From: Cephalopachus bancanus
Taxonomy: Eukaryota > Chordata > Mammalia > Primates > Tarsiidae
DNA: 64,000 nt
Reading direction: 5' to 3'
NCBI GenBank assembly: GCA_027257055.1
Contig: JAPVLO010000007.1
Location: 2,790,001 to 2,854,000, forward strand
This document shows, piece by piece, positions 13,801 through 24,228 of this stretch. The notes under the pieces are model-generated. The model did no database searches. It worked only from the letters and a program-made list of their open reading frames with translations, and was not told where the DNA came from. Within the stretch, counting starts at the first letter, position 1; the number at the start of each line of letters is the position of its first letter. The position numbers were made by a program, and so were the translations under genes.

Positions 13801-14222
13801 GGTTGAGTCGGAATTCCAACCCTCCACGTGGTACCTTGGCATCTATGGTTTTGTCTCAGGACAGTGTTTCCTTCCATTGCCTCTAACCCTTTCCTTCAGG
13901 TTTGAGACTACTAGCAGACTCCAGGAGTTGATCAAGTTTCCCTTCTGTCTCTTAAGGACAGGTCTATTCCATATAACCCCAGTTCCTACCTTTTCTGTCA
14001 GGTGTTGCTCCTTATGCTGGTTCCTGTGCCTCACTGGGTTCCGTTGTGCTTTTGGGATCTTTGCCCCCGGATGCCAGAAGGGCTTCTCCCCTAAAAATCA
14101 ACTGGTCTGTTGGTGCTAGGTGAGGTGGCCTCCCCCATCTCCAGGGGTCGTATTCCAGTGACAAGGGAGGTGGAAAATACCATCTCCAAACTCTCCACTT
14201 TCCCGTCCAATGTACCAAGAAA
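10841..14222 (-). pseudogene. gag-pol-env remnants of the second provirus
   Basis: Translated pieces on the minus strand: gag start region (about 14220-13700); RT connection (about 13170-12870); RNase H junction with RPVAYLSQQL (12762-12571); a gag capsid-like block containing ENQRM-type and QLLEIATKVFVN-type phrases (about 12560-12230); integrase core relics (12160-11900); integrase C-terminus (11860-11640, then PWIHYSRVK near 11540); and an env tail with hydrophobic segments (11123-10920). Stops and frameshifts occur throughout. No functional product is possible. Confidence 0.75.
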
Positions 14223-14601
14223 TGTTGCAGGAAAATAAATCAGAGAAACTGTGACACCAAGGCTGATAAGCAGGAAGCTATGTTTATTACTGGAATACCG
14301 GCATTCAGCCCAGCGGACTCCAGTCACAAAGGTTGGGCCCTGATCACAGTTGGGTCTCAGCTTATATAGGTTTAACATTGGCTTTGGGGGAAAGGGGCTT
14401 TTTATAGTGTAAGATTTTGTACTTTTTGTAACAATAGCACAAGCTTGTGGTTTTGGTTGCAGGCACTGAGCATAGCATTACAGGAAGGGGCTTGTGGTTT
14501 TAGCTGCAGGTACTGAGGTACAGCATTTTGCATTAACAAACTGGAACATTTTAATTGTGATATATGTTTTGAAGCATTTTTTTTAAAATCCCCCTACCAC
14601 A
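14223..14601 (-). repeat. 5' LTR of the second provirus
   Basis: 379 bp, beginning TGTGGTAGGG on the minus strand. It is clearly homologous to the 3' LTR but with many substitutions and small indels. It contains TATATAAGCTG and AATAAACATAG. Confidence 0.88.
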
Positions 14602-14955
14602 CAACCTGTCTGAGTGCCACTTTCCTCATTTGTAAAATGGGATCACCAGCCTACTTCATCCTGTTGTTGGGAGAGTTAAATCCTCTAAATATCTCAAAGT
14701 GCCCGCAAGTGTTCATACTATTAAGATAGTATCAGACTTCAAACTACACAAAAGAAATAGGGTACTTGAGACCAAAGACAAGATGCCCACCTTCATAAAC
14801 AACCCAGCAGCATCAGAATGAGAACATCTACAAGTAACTGGATTGTTACAGTTCCACTGGAGAGGATGAGCATTGGGATATATAAGTATATGGGCATCAT
14901 GCAGTGACTTAGGTAGTTAGGTGGAATCACTAAAGACTGTCTGAAAAACAGTTAT

Positions 14956-17900
14956 CGACTGGCTCCCAGGAAACTGAAGCAAACCTGTAACCCAGCAGAT
15001 ACTACAGAGAATGGAGACAGTTTGTGTGATCAAGTGCACACAACCCTCCTCTGTTCCTCAGTACTCTCATCTGATCTTCCTCAGCAGAGGAATCAGAGCC
15101 CTAAAAGACACCAAACCACCAGGAACACCCAGCTCTGTAAACAGCAGCTGTGGTGGCATCAGAACCAACCTTCTGAAATGGTACCAATACTACTGAAGGT
15201 ATTCCAAGCTATTGAGAAAGATAGAACTCTCCCCAAATCATTTTATGAAGCTAACATCACATTGATACGCAAGCCAGGTAATGACCCAACAAAGAAAGAG
15301 AACTACAGGTCAATATCTTTGATGAACATAGATACTAAAATTCTCAACAAGATCCTAGCAAACCGGATTCAACAACACATCTCAAAGATCATCCACCATG
15401 ACCAAGTAGGCTTCATCCCTGGGATGGAAGGCTGGTTCAACATTCGTAAAACCATAAATTTAATTAAATATATCAACAGATGTCAAAACAAAAACCACAT
15501 GTTTATATCATTAGATGCAGAAAAAGTTTTTGATAAAATCCAGCACCCCTTCTTGATAAAAACCCTCAACATCTAGGCATATGGGGAACATACCTCAAAA
15601 TAGTAAAAGCCATCTACGAGAAACCCATAGCCAGCATACTCCTAAATGGACAAAAACTGGAACCATTTCCCCTGAAAATTGGAACAAGACAAGGATGTCC
15701 ACTCTCACCCCTCCTGTTCAATATAGTATTGGAAGTCCTGGCTAGAGCAATCAGAGAAGAGAAGGCAATCAGGGTATCCAAATAGGAAAGGAGGAAGTCA
15801 AGTTATCTCTCTTTGCAGATTACATGATCGTGTACCTTGAAACCCCCAGAGAATCTGTAAAAAATCTCCTTACACTGATAAAGGCCTTTGGCAAAGTCTC
15901 AGGATATAAAATAAATGTGCAAAAGACAATCGCATTTCTTTACAACAATAATAAACAAACAGAAACCCAAATAAAAACCACAATTCCATTCAAATAGCCA
16001 CAAAAAAAAAAATGAAATACCTTGGCATCTTCCTAACCAGAGACATGAAAGACCTTTACAATGAAAACTACAATACACTGCTCAAAGAAATCAAATATGA
16101 CACAAACAAGTGGAAAAATATCCCATGCTCATGGATTGGAAGAATCAACATTGTGAGGATGTCCATCCTACCTAAGGCAATCTACAGATTTAATGCAATA
16201 CCCATCAAATTACCAGCAACATTCTTTTCAGACCTAGAAAAAGCAATACAGGAATTCATATGGAAACACAAACGACCAAGAATAGCCAGAACAATCCTCA
16301 GCAAAAAAAAAAAAAAAAAAAACAAAGCAGGTAGTATCACATTACCAGACTTCAAACTTTACTATAAAGCTACAATAATCAAAATAGTTTGGTACTGGTA
16401 TAGCAACAGGCATATAGACCAATGGAATAGAATTGAGATTCCAGAAGCAAAACCTCAATTTCTCAACCAACTCATCTTCGACAAAGCCTCCACCACCTAC
16501 CACTGGGGAGAGGAGAACCTATTCAGTAAATGGTGCTGGGAAACTGGCTGACCACATGCAGAAGACTCAAACAAGAGCCCTATCTATCCCCATATACAAA
16601 AATTAACTCTAAATGGATCAGAGACCTAAATGTAAAACTTCAAACCATAAGAACCTTAGAAAATGCAGGACATACCCTTATGGAAGTTGGAACTGGCATC
16701 CAATTCCTGAACAAAACCCGAAACCCACAGGCCATAAGAGATAAGATAGACAAGTGGGACCTCATTAAACTAACAAGCTTCTGCAAAGCCAAAGAAACCA
16801 TCAAGAGAACAGGGAGATAGCCCACCGACTGGGAAAAAGTATTTGCCAACTCCAGGTCCAGCAAAGGTTTAACATCTTGGATCTACAAGGAACTCAAAAG
16901 TGCTGAAAAGAAAAAAACAAACAACCCCATTATAAAGTGGGCAAAAAATATGAACAGACACTTCTCAAAGGAAGACATCCGAGCAGCCAACAGACACATG
17001 AAGAAATGTTCAACCTCACTAATCATCAAGGAGATGCAAATCTAAACTACACTGAGATACCACCTAACTCCAGTCAGAATGGCAATTATTGATAACTCAA
17101 AAAATAACAGTTGCTGGAGAGGGTGTGGTGAAAAAGGAACGCTTCTACACTGTTGGTGGGAGTGCAAACTAGTGCAACCTCTGTGGAAAACAGTGTGGCG
17201 AATCCTAAAAGCTCTAAATATCGACCTCACATATGACCTCCGCAATCCCCCTACTGGGAATATACCCTGAAGAACTCAATTCACTCTATGAAAAAGATAC
17301 CTAGCCGGTCTCGGTGGCTCAGCCTGCAATCCCGCGCCTTGGGAGGCTGAGGTAAGTGGATTGCCTGAGCCCATGGGTTCGAGACCCACCTGGGCAACTT
17401 GGCGAGACCTCATCTCAACAATAAATCAAAAAATCAGCCAGGCATGGTAGCGTATGCCTGTAATTCCGGCTATTCGGAAGACTGAGGCGGAAGGATCGCC
17501 GGAGCCCAGCAGGTCGAGGCTGCAGTGGCCAGGAGCGGCCACTGCACTCCAGTCTGGGCAACAGAGTGAGACTCCAACTCAAAAACAAAAAAAAGAAAAA
17601 AGAAAAAGATACCTACACACATATGTTTATCGCAGCATTGTTCACAATAGCAAGAACCTGGAACCAACCATGCTGTCCATCAAAAGAGGACTGGATTTTT
17701 AAAATGTGGTACATATACACGATGGAATACTACATGGTCATAAAAAAGAACAAAATCATGAATTTTGCAGCAACCTGGATGAAATTAGAATCTATAACAC
17801 TGAGTGACTTCTCACAGAAACAAAGATCTGAGTATCACATGTTCTCACTCATATAGTGGACCCTGAACATCCATCGTAATACCACAAGAAAAGGACTGAC

Positions 17901-18090
17901 AGTGGTGGGAAACTATGGGGGGTGGGAGGGGAAGGGAGGTGGGATTAACGGTAGTAATATCTGTCTGGGGACGGGGAAACACCCCTTACCAACAAGGGTG
18001 CCTGAACGAAGCATATTTGTATACCTAACCCTTAACTGTACCCCACAATATCAAAATAAAAAATATTGATATAAAAAAAAAAGAAAGAAA
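14956..18090 (+). mobile_element. LINE-1, 5'-deleted, with ORF2 remnant and 3' UTR
   Basis: ORF2 reads from about 15178 (VPILLKVFQ) to 17856 (HMFSLI), in several frames. The RT segment includes [13 protein letters not shown] and HDQVGFIPG. The position expected to read FADD reads FADY (about 15820). The C-terminal cysteine region is visible at 17079-17250. The 3' UTR is G-rich (17910-17945) and ends in an A-rich tail near 18090. GTCTGAAAAACAGTTAT (14939-14955) and GTCTGAGAAACAGTCAT (18091-18107) look like the target-site duplication. If so, about 220 bp before 15178 belongs to the insertion but is not ORF2. An Alu is nested at 17303. Confidence 0.85.
17303..17601 (+). mobile_element. Alu nested in L1
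   Basis: Starts AGCCGGTCTCGGTGGCTCAG. Duplicated flanks GAAAAAGATACCT at 17290-17302 and 17602-17614 prove insertion into the L1. Confidence 0.95.
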
Positions 18091-18091
18091 G

Positions 18092-18410
18092 TCTGAGAAA
18101 CAGTCATACCTAAGGAGAGCCTAAGGAGACTAAATGGCATGTGGGATCCTGGATGGGAACCTTGGACACAGAAAGATAGAACTAAGAGAATCCAAATAAA
18201 ACATGGACTTTAGTGAATAATAACATATCAATACTGGTTCACTAACTGTGACAAATGAAATAAGATGTTAATAGGACACATGAAATATACTGATAAAAGA
18301 TGGCAATGAGAGGAATCTAGATGGGAACTATATAGGAAAGCTCTGAATATTAATTGCAACTTTTATGTAAATAAAAAACTACTCTAAAATAAAGCTTTAA
18401 TTAGCATCCC
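18092..18410 (+). repeat. Old L1M 3'-end-like fragment
   Basis: GGAACTATATAGGAAAGCTC and CTCTAAAATAAAGC are typical of an old L1 3' end. It is the target into which the L1 above inserted; its beginning may be 14620-14955. Confidence 0.45.
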
Positions 18411-19160
18411 GAAGTCTTTTCTGGTATAAGTCTCCAGACTAATGTTTTCAACTTTCTCTTCAGAGTTTGACCTGGAACCACTAGAAATTAAAACTGCTTT
18501 TCATTGAGCCCTGCAAACTGGATCTAGACAATTAAACCTCGTGCCTGCCTGCAGAAAGTTTGCTTAAATGCTTTGTTCCAACTACAGTCCACAAGAGTCT
18601 ATCAGATTGCCAGTGCAATCCGAGCATGCATCAGAGACTCTAGAAAGCAGTTTACAAAATGTTCCAGATATTAACCTGTTTATCTTCTGTCTCCATAGAA
18701 ATGTCTTTTACTGAAGATCTGTTTGTCTACATGATCTGTAGAAAATCAGTCCATCTACAATGCCACCTTACAGCTGTGTAATGGGGCTGGCCAAAGTGCA
18801 CTCCTTTGCTACTCGGCTTTTAATTCAATTTTTCTGTTTCACAGTCACCAACTTAACTTTTAATATGTGGAACTTCTAGGGAAGTTACAGACAGGGGACT
18901 GAAGGGGTGCAGGAAAACTTACCCCCAAATATGGTGTTTTGCCACAAAGTCTCTCTGACCTTCCTGTTACAGAGAAGCTGCTTTCCCACCTGTTATTTAT
19001 TATATACTGCAGAAAAGAAGGGCAAGGTAGGACCACACCTGTGTAGACCTTGCAAGCATAATACCTATCTCTTGGGTGCATTCAGCTTCCTTTGCAAGTC
19101 ATTCTGTTTCCCCTACTCATTCATTCTCCCAACCATGTGTTGTCCTTCAACTGAATTCCT
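18410..19160. other. No gene recognised
   Basis: Mixed sequence with short open frames on both strands, none with domains. Confidence 0.35.
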
Positions 19161-19162
19161 CC

Positions 19163-19318
19163 TAGCCAGGTGTGGTGACCTGTATCTCTAGTTCCACCTA
19201 CTTGGAAGGCTGCTGCGGAGGGATTGCCTAAGCCCAGCAGGTCGAGGCTATGGTGGCCGTGAACGTGCCACTGCACTCCAACCTGGGCGACAAGAGTAAG
19301 ACTCCAATTAAAAAAAAA
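19163..19318 (+). mobile_element. Alu right monomer only
   Basis: Starts AGCCAGGTGTGGTGACCTGT and ends with ACTCCAATT and A-tail. GAATTCCTC occurs on both sides, so this truncated piece is a genuine insertion. Confidence 0.85.
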
Positions 19319-20151
19319 ACCAGAATTCCTCTTCCTGCCCCCTCCAAAATCTGTTTTAGCAGAATGCAAGCCCCCATTCTCCTATAACCTCCAGATGGCA
19401 TTTAGGTTTCTGAAACTCATTGCAAGTTGGGTCTTCATTTTGAAGGTGTCCATGTATACACATGAAATGTGTATGTCTTTTCTCCTATTAGTCAATCTTG
19501 CCTCGTGCCAGGGATTTTTCTGTCAATCTTAAGGGAGCCCTCGCACCATGAAAACCTCCTTGATGGCATTCATAATCTGGTTCGGCCATTTAAAATGATA
19601 GCATTACCTCCCCGTGCCGCCTAACCATAAGCATTAAAAAGACAATAATAATGATCAACGAGAGCGCTAAACTGTTTCACAGCAGTCCGATGACACGACA
19701 CGCCGAGCTGGAGGGGAGGTGGCAGGCGGGGCTCGCGCCAGGCTTCCGGACATGCTCCTGCGGCTCGGCGGGCCTCCACGTCCTGCTAGCTAGCACCGGC
19801 CTTCCAAACCAGCCAGGCAAGTTTGCGGCGGGAGGGACGGGCACAGAAAGACATGCGCTTTTAACTTCTGCTTCCACGTTGAACCGAGCTCAGCTACAAA
19901 GAAAGCGTCTTCCTACCAACGAGCGTCGAAGTCTCTTCCAAATGGCTGTCCGAACAGACCCGCAACGGCCTCTTCTCAGCCTGGAGCCAGGGTGCACTTT
20001 TGCTAAACGACGCGCGGACATGACACGAGGGAGCACACGCCGCGCTCCCCTGGGCGCCCGGCACCACAAGACGACGCCTTCTCGCGCCCCGGCGCCCTGT
20101 GGCTCCGCGAAGCAGCCTCTCCCGGGAGCGTCCCAGCGGCTGGGAGACCGC

Positions 20152-20161
20152 GGCGCATGCG
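20152..20161. promoter_or_regulatory. NRF1-type palindrome
   Basis: GCGCATGCGC, a perfect palindrome matching the NRF1 consensus YGCGCAYGCGC core. It lies inside the CpG island. Confidence 0.6.
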
Positions 20162-20220
20162 CGGCGCTGAGGACGGGGCGGGGACAGCACCCCCGCCCAA
20201 CCTCCGCTTGGCGGCGCGCG

Positions 20221-20237
20221 GGCGCCCTCTCCTGGCA
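20221..20237 (-). promoter_or_regulatory. CTCF-like site
   Basis: On the minus strand it reads CCAGGAGAGGGCGCC, one mismatch from the core CCASYAGRKGGCR. At the edge of the CpG island, next to an Alu. Confidence 0.45.
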
Positions 20238-20250
20238 GGATCTTTACTTG

Positions 20251-20542
20251 TTTTTTGTTTTGGGGGGAGTTTTGAGTTGGAGTCTTTACTGTCGCCCAGG
20301 CGACACGCTCACGATCACCGCAGCCACCACCCGCTGGGCTCAGGTGATTCTTACGTCTCAGCCTTCCAAGTAACTGGAACCACAGGCGCACACCACCACG
20401 CCCGGCTATTTTTTTTTATTTATCGTAGAGACAAAGTCTCACTAGATTGCCCAGGCTGGCCTCGAAACCCTGGACTCAGGCAATCCTCTCGCCTCGGCCT
20501 CCCAAAGTGCTGAGATTACAGGCTTGAGCCACCATGCCTGGC
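20251..20542 (-). mobile_element. Alu
   Basis: Reverse-oriented, with TTACTTG on both sides (20244-20250 and 20543-20549). Inserted at the edge of the CpG island. Confidence 0.88.
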
Positions 20543-20550
20543 TTACTTGA

Positions 20551-21632
<1,082 letters not shown>

Positions 21633-21635
21633 ATA

Positions 21636-21812
21636 GGCTGGGCACAACAGCTCACGCCTGTAATCCCAGCACTTTGGGAGGCCAAGACAGGAGGATTGTT
21701 TGAGCCCATAAGTTCAAGGCCAACCTGGGCAACAGACTTTGTCTCTACAAAAAATGTTTTAAAAATTAGCCAGGCACAGTGGCATGCATCTGTAGTTCCA
21801 GATACTAGGGTG
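21636..21812 (+). mobile_element. Alu, left part of a copy split by a provirus
   Basis: GGCTGGGCACAACAGCTCAC through CCAGATACTAGGGTG. The rest continues at 30283-30412. The break falls at GGTG, the provirus target duplication. Confidence 0.9.
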
Positions 21813-22233
21813 TGAAGTAGGGTCTGAGAGTTTAAATCACAGACACAAAGTTATAAGTAACAAAGGAGAGGTTTATTAGCCAGATTCGGCCATGGCCAGT
21901 GGCCACTTGCTGGATAATGAATTCCAAAGCAAGGGCGGCCAGCTGCAACACAGGGCTGCCTTAAGTAATTTAGACTTACATTCTAGTGGGCTAAAGATAG
22001 AACTTGGAATGTTCCGGGGTTCTTATCACATTATTCTGCTAGCATGGGAAAGCAAGCAATTTTATAGAAGCAGATATAGCCAGTTATGCAGGTGCAGTGG
22101 ATAAGGGTATTATTAATTTTGCAATGTTTTCAAAGCAGTTTTCAGGAAGGGAGTGAAGTCTGTGAAGCCTGCTCCAAGGTTGAAGCCGCTTCTTTGTTCT
22201 CCCCTTACATTCCCTTCTTTGTTCCCTCTTACC
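21813..22233 (-). repeat. 3' LTR of the main provirus
   Basis: 421 bp. TATA box TATAAAA at 22066-22060 and AATAAA at 21877-21872, both on the minus strand. It keeps the TATA that the 5' copy has lost. It has a 7-bp GTTGAAG-type segment near its U3 start that is absent from the 5' LTR. Confidence 0.93.
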
Positions 22234-22245
22234 TTCCCCCCTTTC
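22234..22245 (-). other. Polypurine tract of the main provirus
   Basis: AAAGGGGGGAAG on the minus strand directly abuts the U3 start, where plus-strand DNA synthesis is primed in retroviruses. Confidence 0.85.
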
Positions 22246-22329
22246 AGTTGTGCCAGGAGTCAAATCATTGACTCCTCAGACGAGGGGGTGTAGTGGGACC
22301 TGAGTACCATCATTTTTACAGGCATGATA

Positions 22330-24228
22330 CTATTTCTTATGTAGGTAAGGTGCTGCTTGAGAATGCAGGGCCCTACAGTAATACCTATTAAGAGAAGGAG
22401 GAGGGGCCTGGCTACTGCCAAAATTAGGGTGGTAAGCCAGGGGGACCAGGAGAAGAGATTGATACCAGTTTTCTGAGGCCTGATTTTGTAACTTTCGCTG
22501 TTTGATGTTTTCCCCTACTTGAGCGAGAGTTTCTCGTATTATCCCCGATTTGTTGGTATAGAAGCAACAGGCTTCTCCTAAGGCCATGCACAAACCCCCT
22601 TGATTCATGAAGAGGAGATCCAGGCTTCTCCTGTCTTGAAGCACTACTTCAGCTAGGGAGTTTACTTGTTCTTCCAACTGAGATATACTTGATTCTAATA
22701 AGCTTAAATCTGCATTGACTTGCGTGCTAAGTTGTTTGAGATTCTGGTCCCCCACAACCAAGGAAGCTGTACCCAAGGCGGCAGTCCCCGCAACCCCTAG
22801 ACTTACAAGGAGAGGCACTAATATGGGAACAGCGCATTTTGCCCATGCGAAGCCTGGGAGCTGGAGATGTTCCCTTCCCTCTGTTCCCTCATATATGTAT
22901 ACTTGGGGCAAAATGTGCACCAGAATACAGAGCTCTGAGGTTCGTAGGTGTTGCAGAGCGACACATGGGGTAATACCCCATGTACAGGTGAACCAAGTGG
23001 TGGGTGGAGCTACAGGTAACTGAGGGCTTTCAGTGCTTGGGAGATTCTCAGCATTAACTCGGGCGGTGGCGTTGCAGGACGCCTGGAGAGGGTAACTGTT
23101 TAATGGGAACTGCAGTGAAAGGAAACAATTTCCCCTTCCTTGGAGATCTCCCAGTGTTAGAGTCGGGTGTGTAACCCAGGGACATAGTTCCCGAAATTGA
23201 ACCTCAGTTAGACTGAGGATTTGTATACTTTTCTCCGTGTCTTCTATAGGGGAGACAGCCCCAATTCCCACATAATATGGGGGACGGGGATCCAGGCATA
23301 GCCAGCAGTCTTTCGCTAAGTCAGGGCGAGTGGCGTTAGTAAGCCGGTGAACTGCTGACAGCATAGGAAGAAACTGATTTTCGGGTGGTAGAGAAGGCAT
23401 AGCGGTTGCTTGCATGGAAAGGGCAGCGGAAGGAGTGGTTACAACAACGGGGCTAGAAGGTTCAGGTTCCCGGAGAATGATATTACAGATGGGGCCGACT
23501 GGGTTGAGGGCGTGGGGGACAAGCTTTCTTTGAATAGTAAATGACATTCTAGGGTCTAGTCCTGATGCATACCTTCTAAGTCCCCATGTTTTACCTAGTT
23601 CCCATATCTTTTGAATACTAAAGGCATCCCAATGAATAACTGTGAGCTTTAGGGAATTGCAGGTTTTAGGTTGTTTACAAGGGGAGGCGGTTAGTTTTCT
23701 GCTGAGAGATATGTATGGGTCCTTGTTGCCTTTCCAAGGAGCAATAGTTTCGCAACCCCAGGCAGCACAGTGAAACTGTTGGGGCTTGTGGCAGCGGGCA
23801 GGGCCAGCAGCTGGACAAGCGTAGAAACCTACTTTAGCAAGCTGGTTTTCGTTTTCTATGTTGCTATACCTGCATCCCGGAAATTGTGGGCTGTGGCTTC
23901 CCCATCCTTTGGGGATCAGGGACAGATTAGGCCATAACTTACAAAGGTCAAAGTTAAAAATCGGCTGTCTATCCCCGTAGTAGGTGGAGATCACAGTCCC
24001 CATGATGGTATCCATTAAGACCCAGGAGTAGTTTCCCGGGGCATAGTAATACTGCAAGTGGGGCTGGTAGGCCTGGCTTAGGGGGAGCCCCACAAGGAGT
24101 AAGACTAGGATTTCGGGGCTCTCAAGAGTCTTATCTTTAACGGGTCCTTCTTGGCAGCCGGTTTGATGATTCTCCATGTCTCCAGATGTGTGTCGGTGAC
24201 CACTTTCACCTGCAAGTGATGAATCCAA
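22330..24228 (-). CDS. env: Retroviral envelope reading frame, 632 codons, C-terminus frameshifted
   Basis: Open from 24228. A likelier native start is Met18, before a hydrophobic leader (about residues 38-53). Surface subunit: many cysteines and N-glycosylation sites, and CWLC at 308-311, the isomerase-type motif of gammaretroviral Env. No basic furin-type motif is visible before the hydrophobic fusion-peptide-like stretch (about 466-486). Transmembrane subunit: heptad region (about 495-530), LQDRRSLDLL (530-539) at the immunosuppressive-domain position, and C(547)X6CC. From about residue 591 (near 22458) the frame changes, so the expected membrane-spanning segment and cytoplasmic tail are replaced by unrelated residues. 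It overlaps the end of pol. As it stands it could give at most a soluble, probably non-fusogenic product; expression is unknown. Confidence 0.85.
   Translation of the reverse strand: MDSSLAGESGHRHTSGDMENHQTGCQEGPVKDKTLESPEILVLLLVGLPLSQAYQPHLQYYYAPGNYSWVLMDTIMGTVISTYYGDRQPIFNFDLCKLWPNLSLIPKGWGSHSPQFPGCRYSNIENENQLAKVGFYACPAAGPARCHKPQQFHCAAWGCETIAPWKGNKDPYISLSRKLTASPCKQPKTCNSLKLTVIHWDAFSIQKIWELGKTWGLRRYASGLDPRMSFTIQRKLVPHALNPVGPICNIILREPEPSSPVVVTTPSAALSMQATAMPSLPPENQFLPMLSAVHRLTNATRPDLAKDCWLCLDPRPPYYVGIGAVSPIEDTEKSIQILSLTEVQFRELCPWVTHPTLTLGDLQGRGNCFLSLQFPLNSYPLQASCNATARVNAENLPSTESPQLPVAPPTTWFTCTWGITPCVALQHLRTSELCILVHILPQVYIYEGTEGREHLQLPGFAWAKCAVPILVPLLVSLGVAGTAALGTASLVVGDQNLKQLSTQVNADLSLLESSISQLEEQVNSLAEVVLQDRRSLDLLFMNQGGLCMALGEACCFYTNKSGIIRETLAQVGENIKQRKLQNQASENWYQSLLLVPLAYHPNFGSSQAPPPSLNRYYCRALHSQAAPYLHKK

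Larger units (their letters stand above)
10469..14601 (-). mobile_element. Class I endogenous retrovirus (second provirus), internally deleted and rearranged
   Basis: Two long direct repeats (10469-10840 and 14223-14601) bracket about 3.4 kb of retroviral remnants on the minus strand. The 4-bp sequence CAAC occurs just outside each LTR (10465-10468 and 14602-14605), the duplication length of gammaretrovirus-like elements. Order along the minus strand: leader/gag start, RT and RNase H remnants, a gag capsid/nucleocapsid remnant, integrase, and the end of env. An intact element would be roughly twice as long and gag would precede pol. All frames are broken. Confidence 0.88.
19650..20245. promoter_or_regulatory. 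CpG island, candidate promoter
   Basis: About 600 bp of GC-rich DNA dense in CpG, the only such block in the window. It contains a GCGCATGCGC palindrome (20152-20161, NRF1-type), GGGGCGGGG (20173-20181, Sp-type) and a CTCF-like site. No splice donor with an obvious coding exon could be assigned, and long frames here (for example 19651-20373) look like GC-driven shadows. It could start a non-coding RNA or an unrecognised gene in either direction, or be a regulatory island. Its telomeric side of PCMTD2 is inferred only from the human gene's position. Confidence 0.7.

Noticed and set aside
15022..17856. Several long plus-strand frames (184, 179, 96 codons)
   Set aside because: They are pieces of L1 ORF2, not cellular genes.
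19651..20373. 240-codon open frame across the CpG island, with a 165-codon frame opposite
   Set aside because: GC-rich DNA has few stops by chance. The frame runs into an Alu at 20251, composition is low-complexity R/P/A/G, and no domain or splice context is seen.
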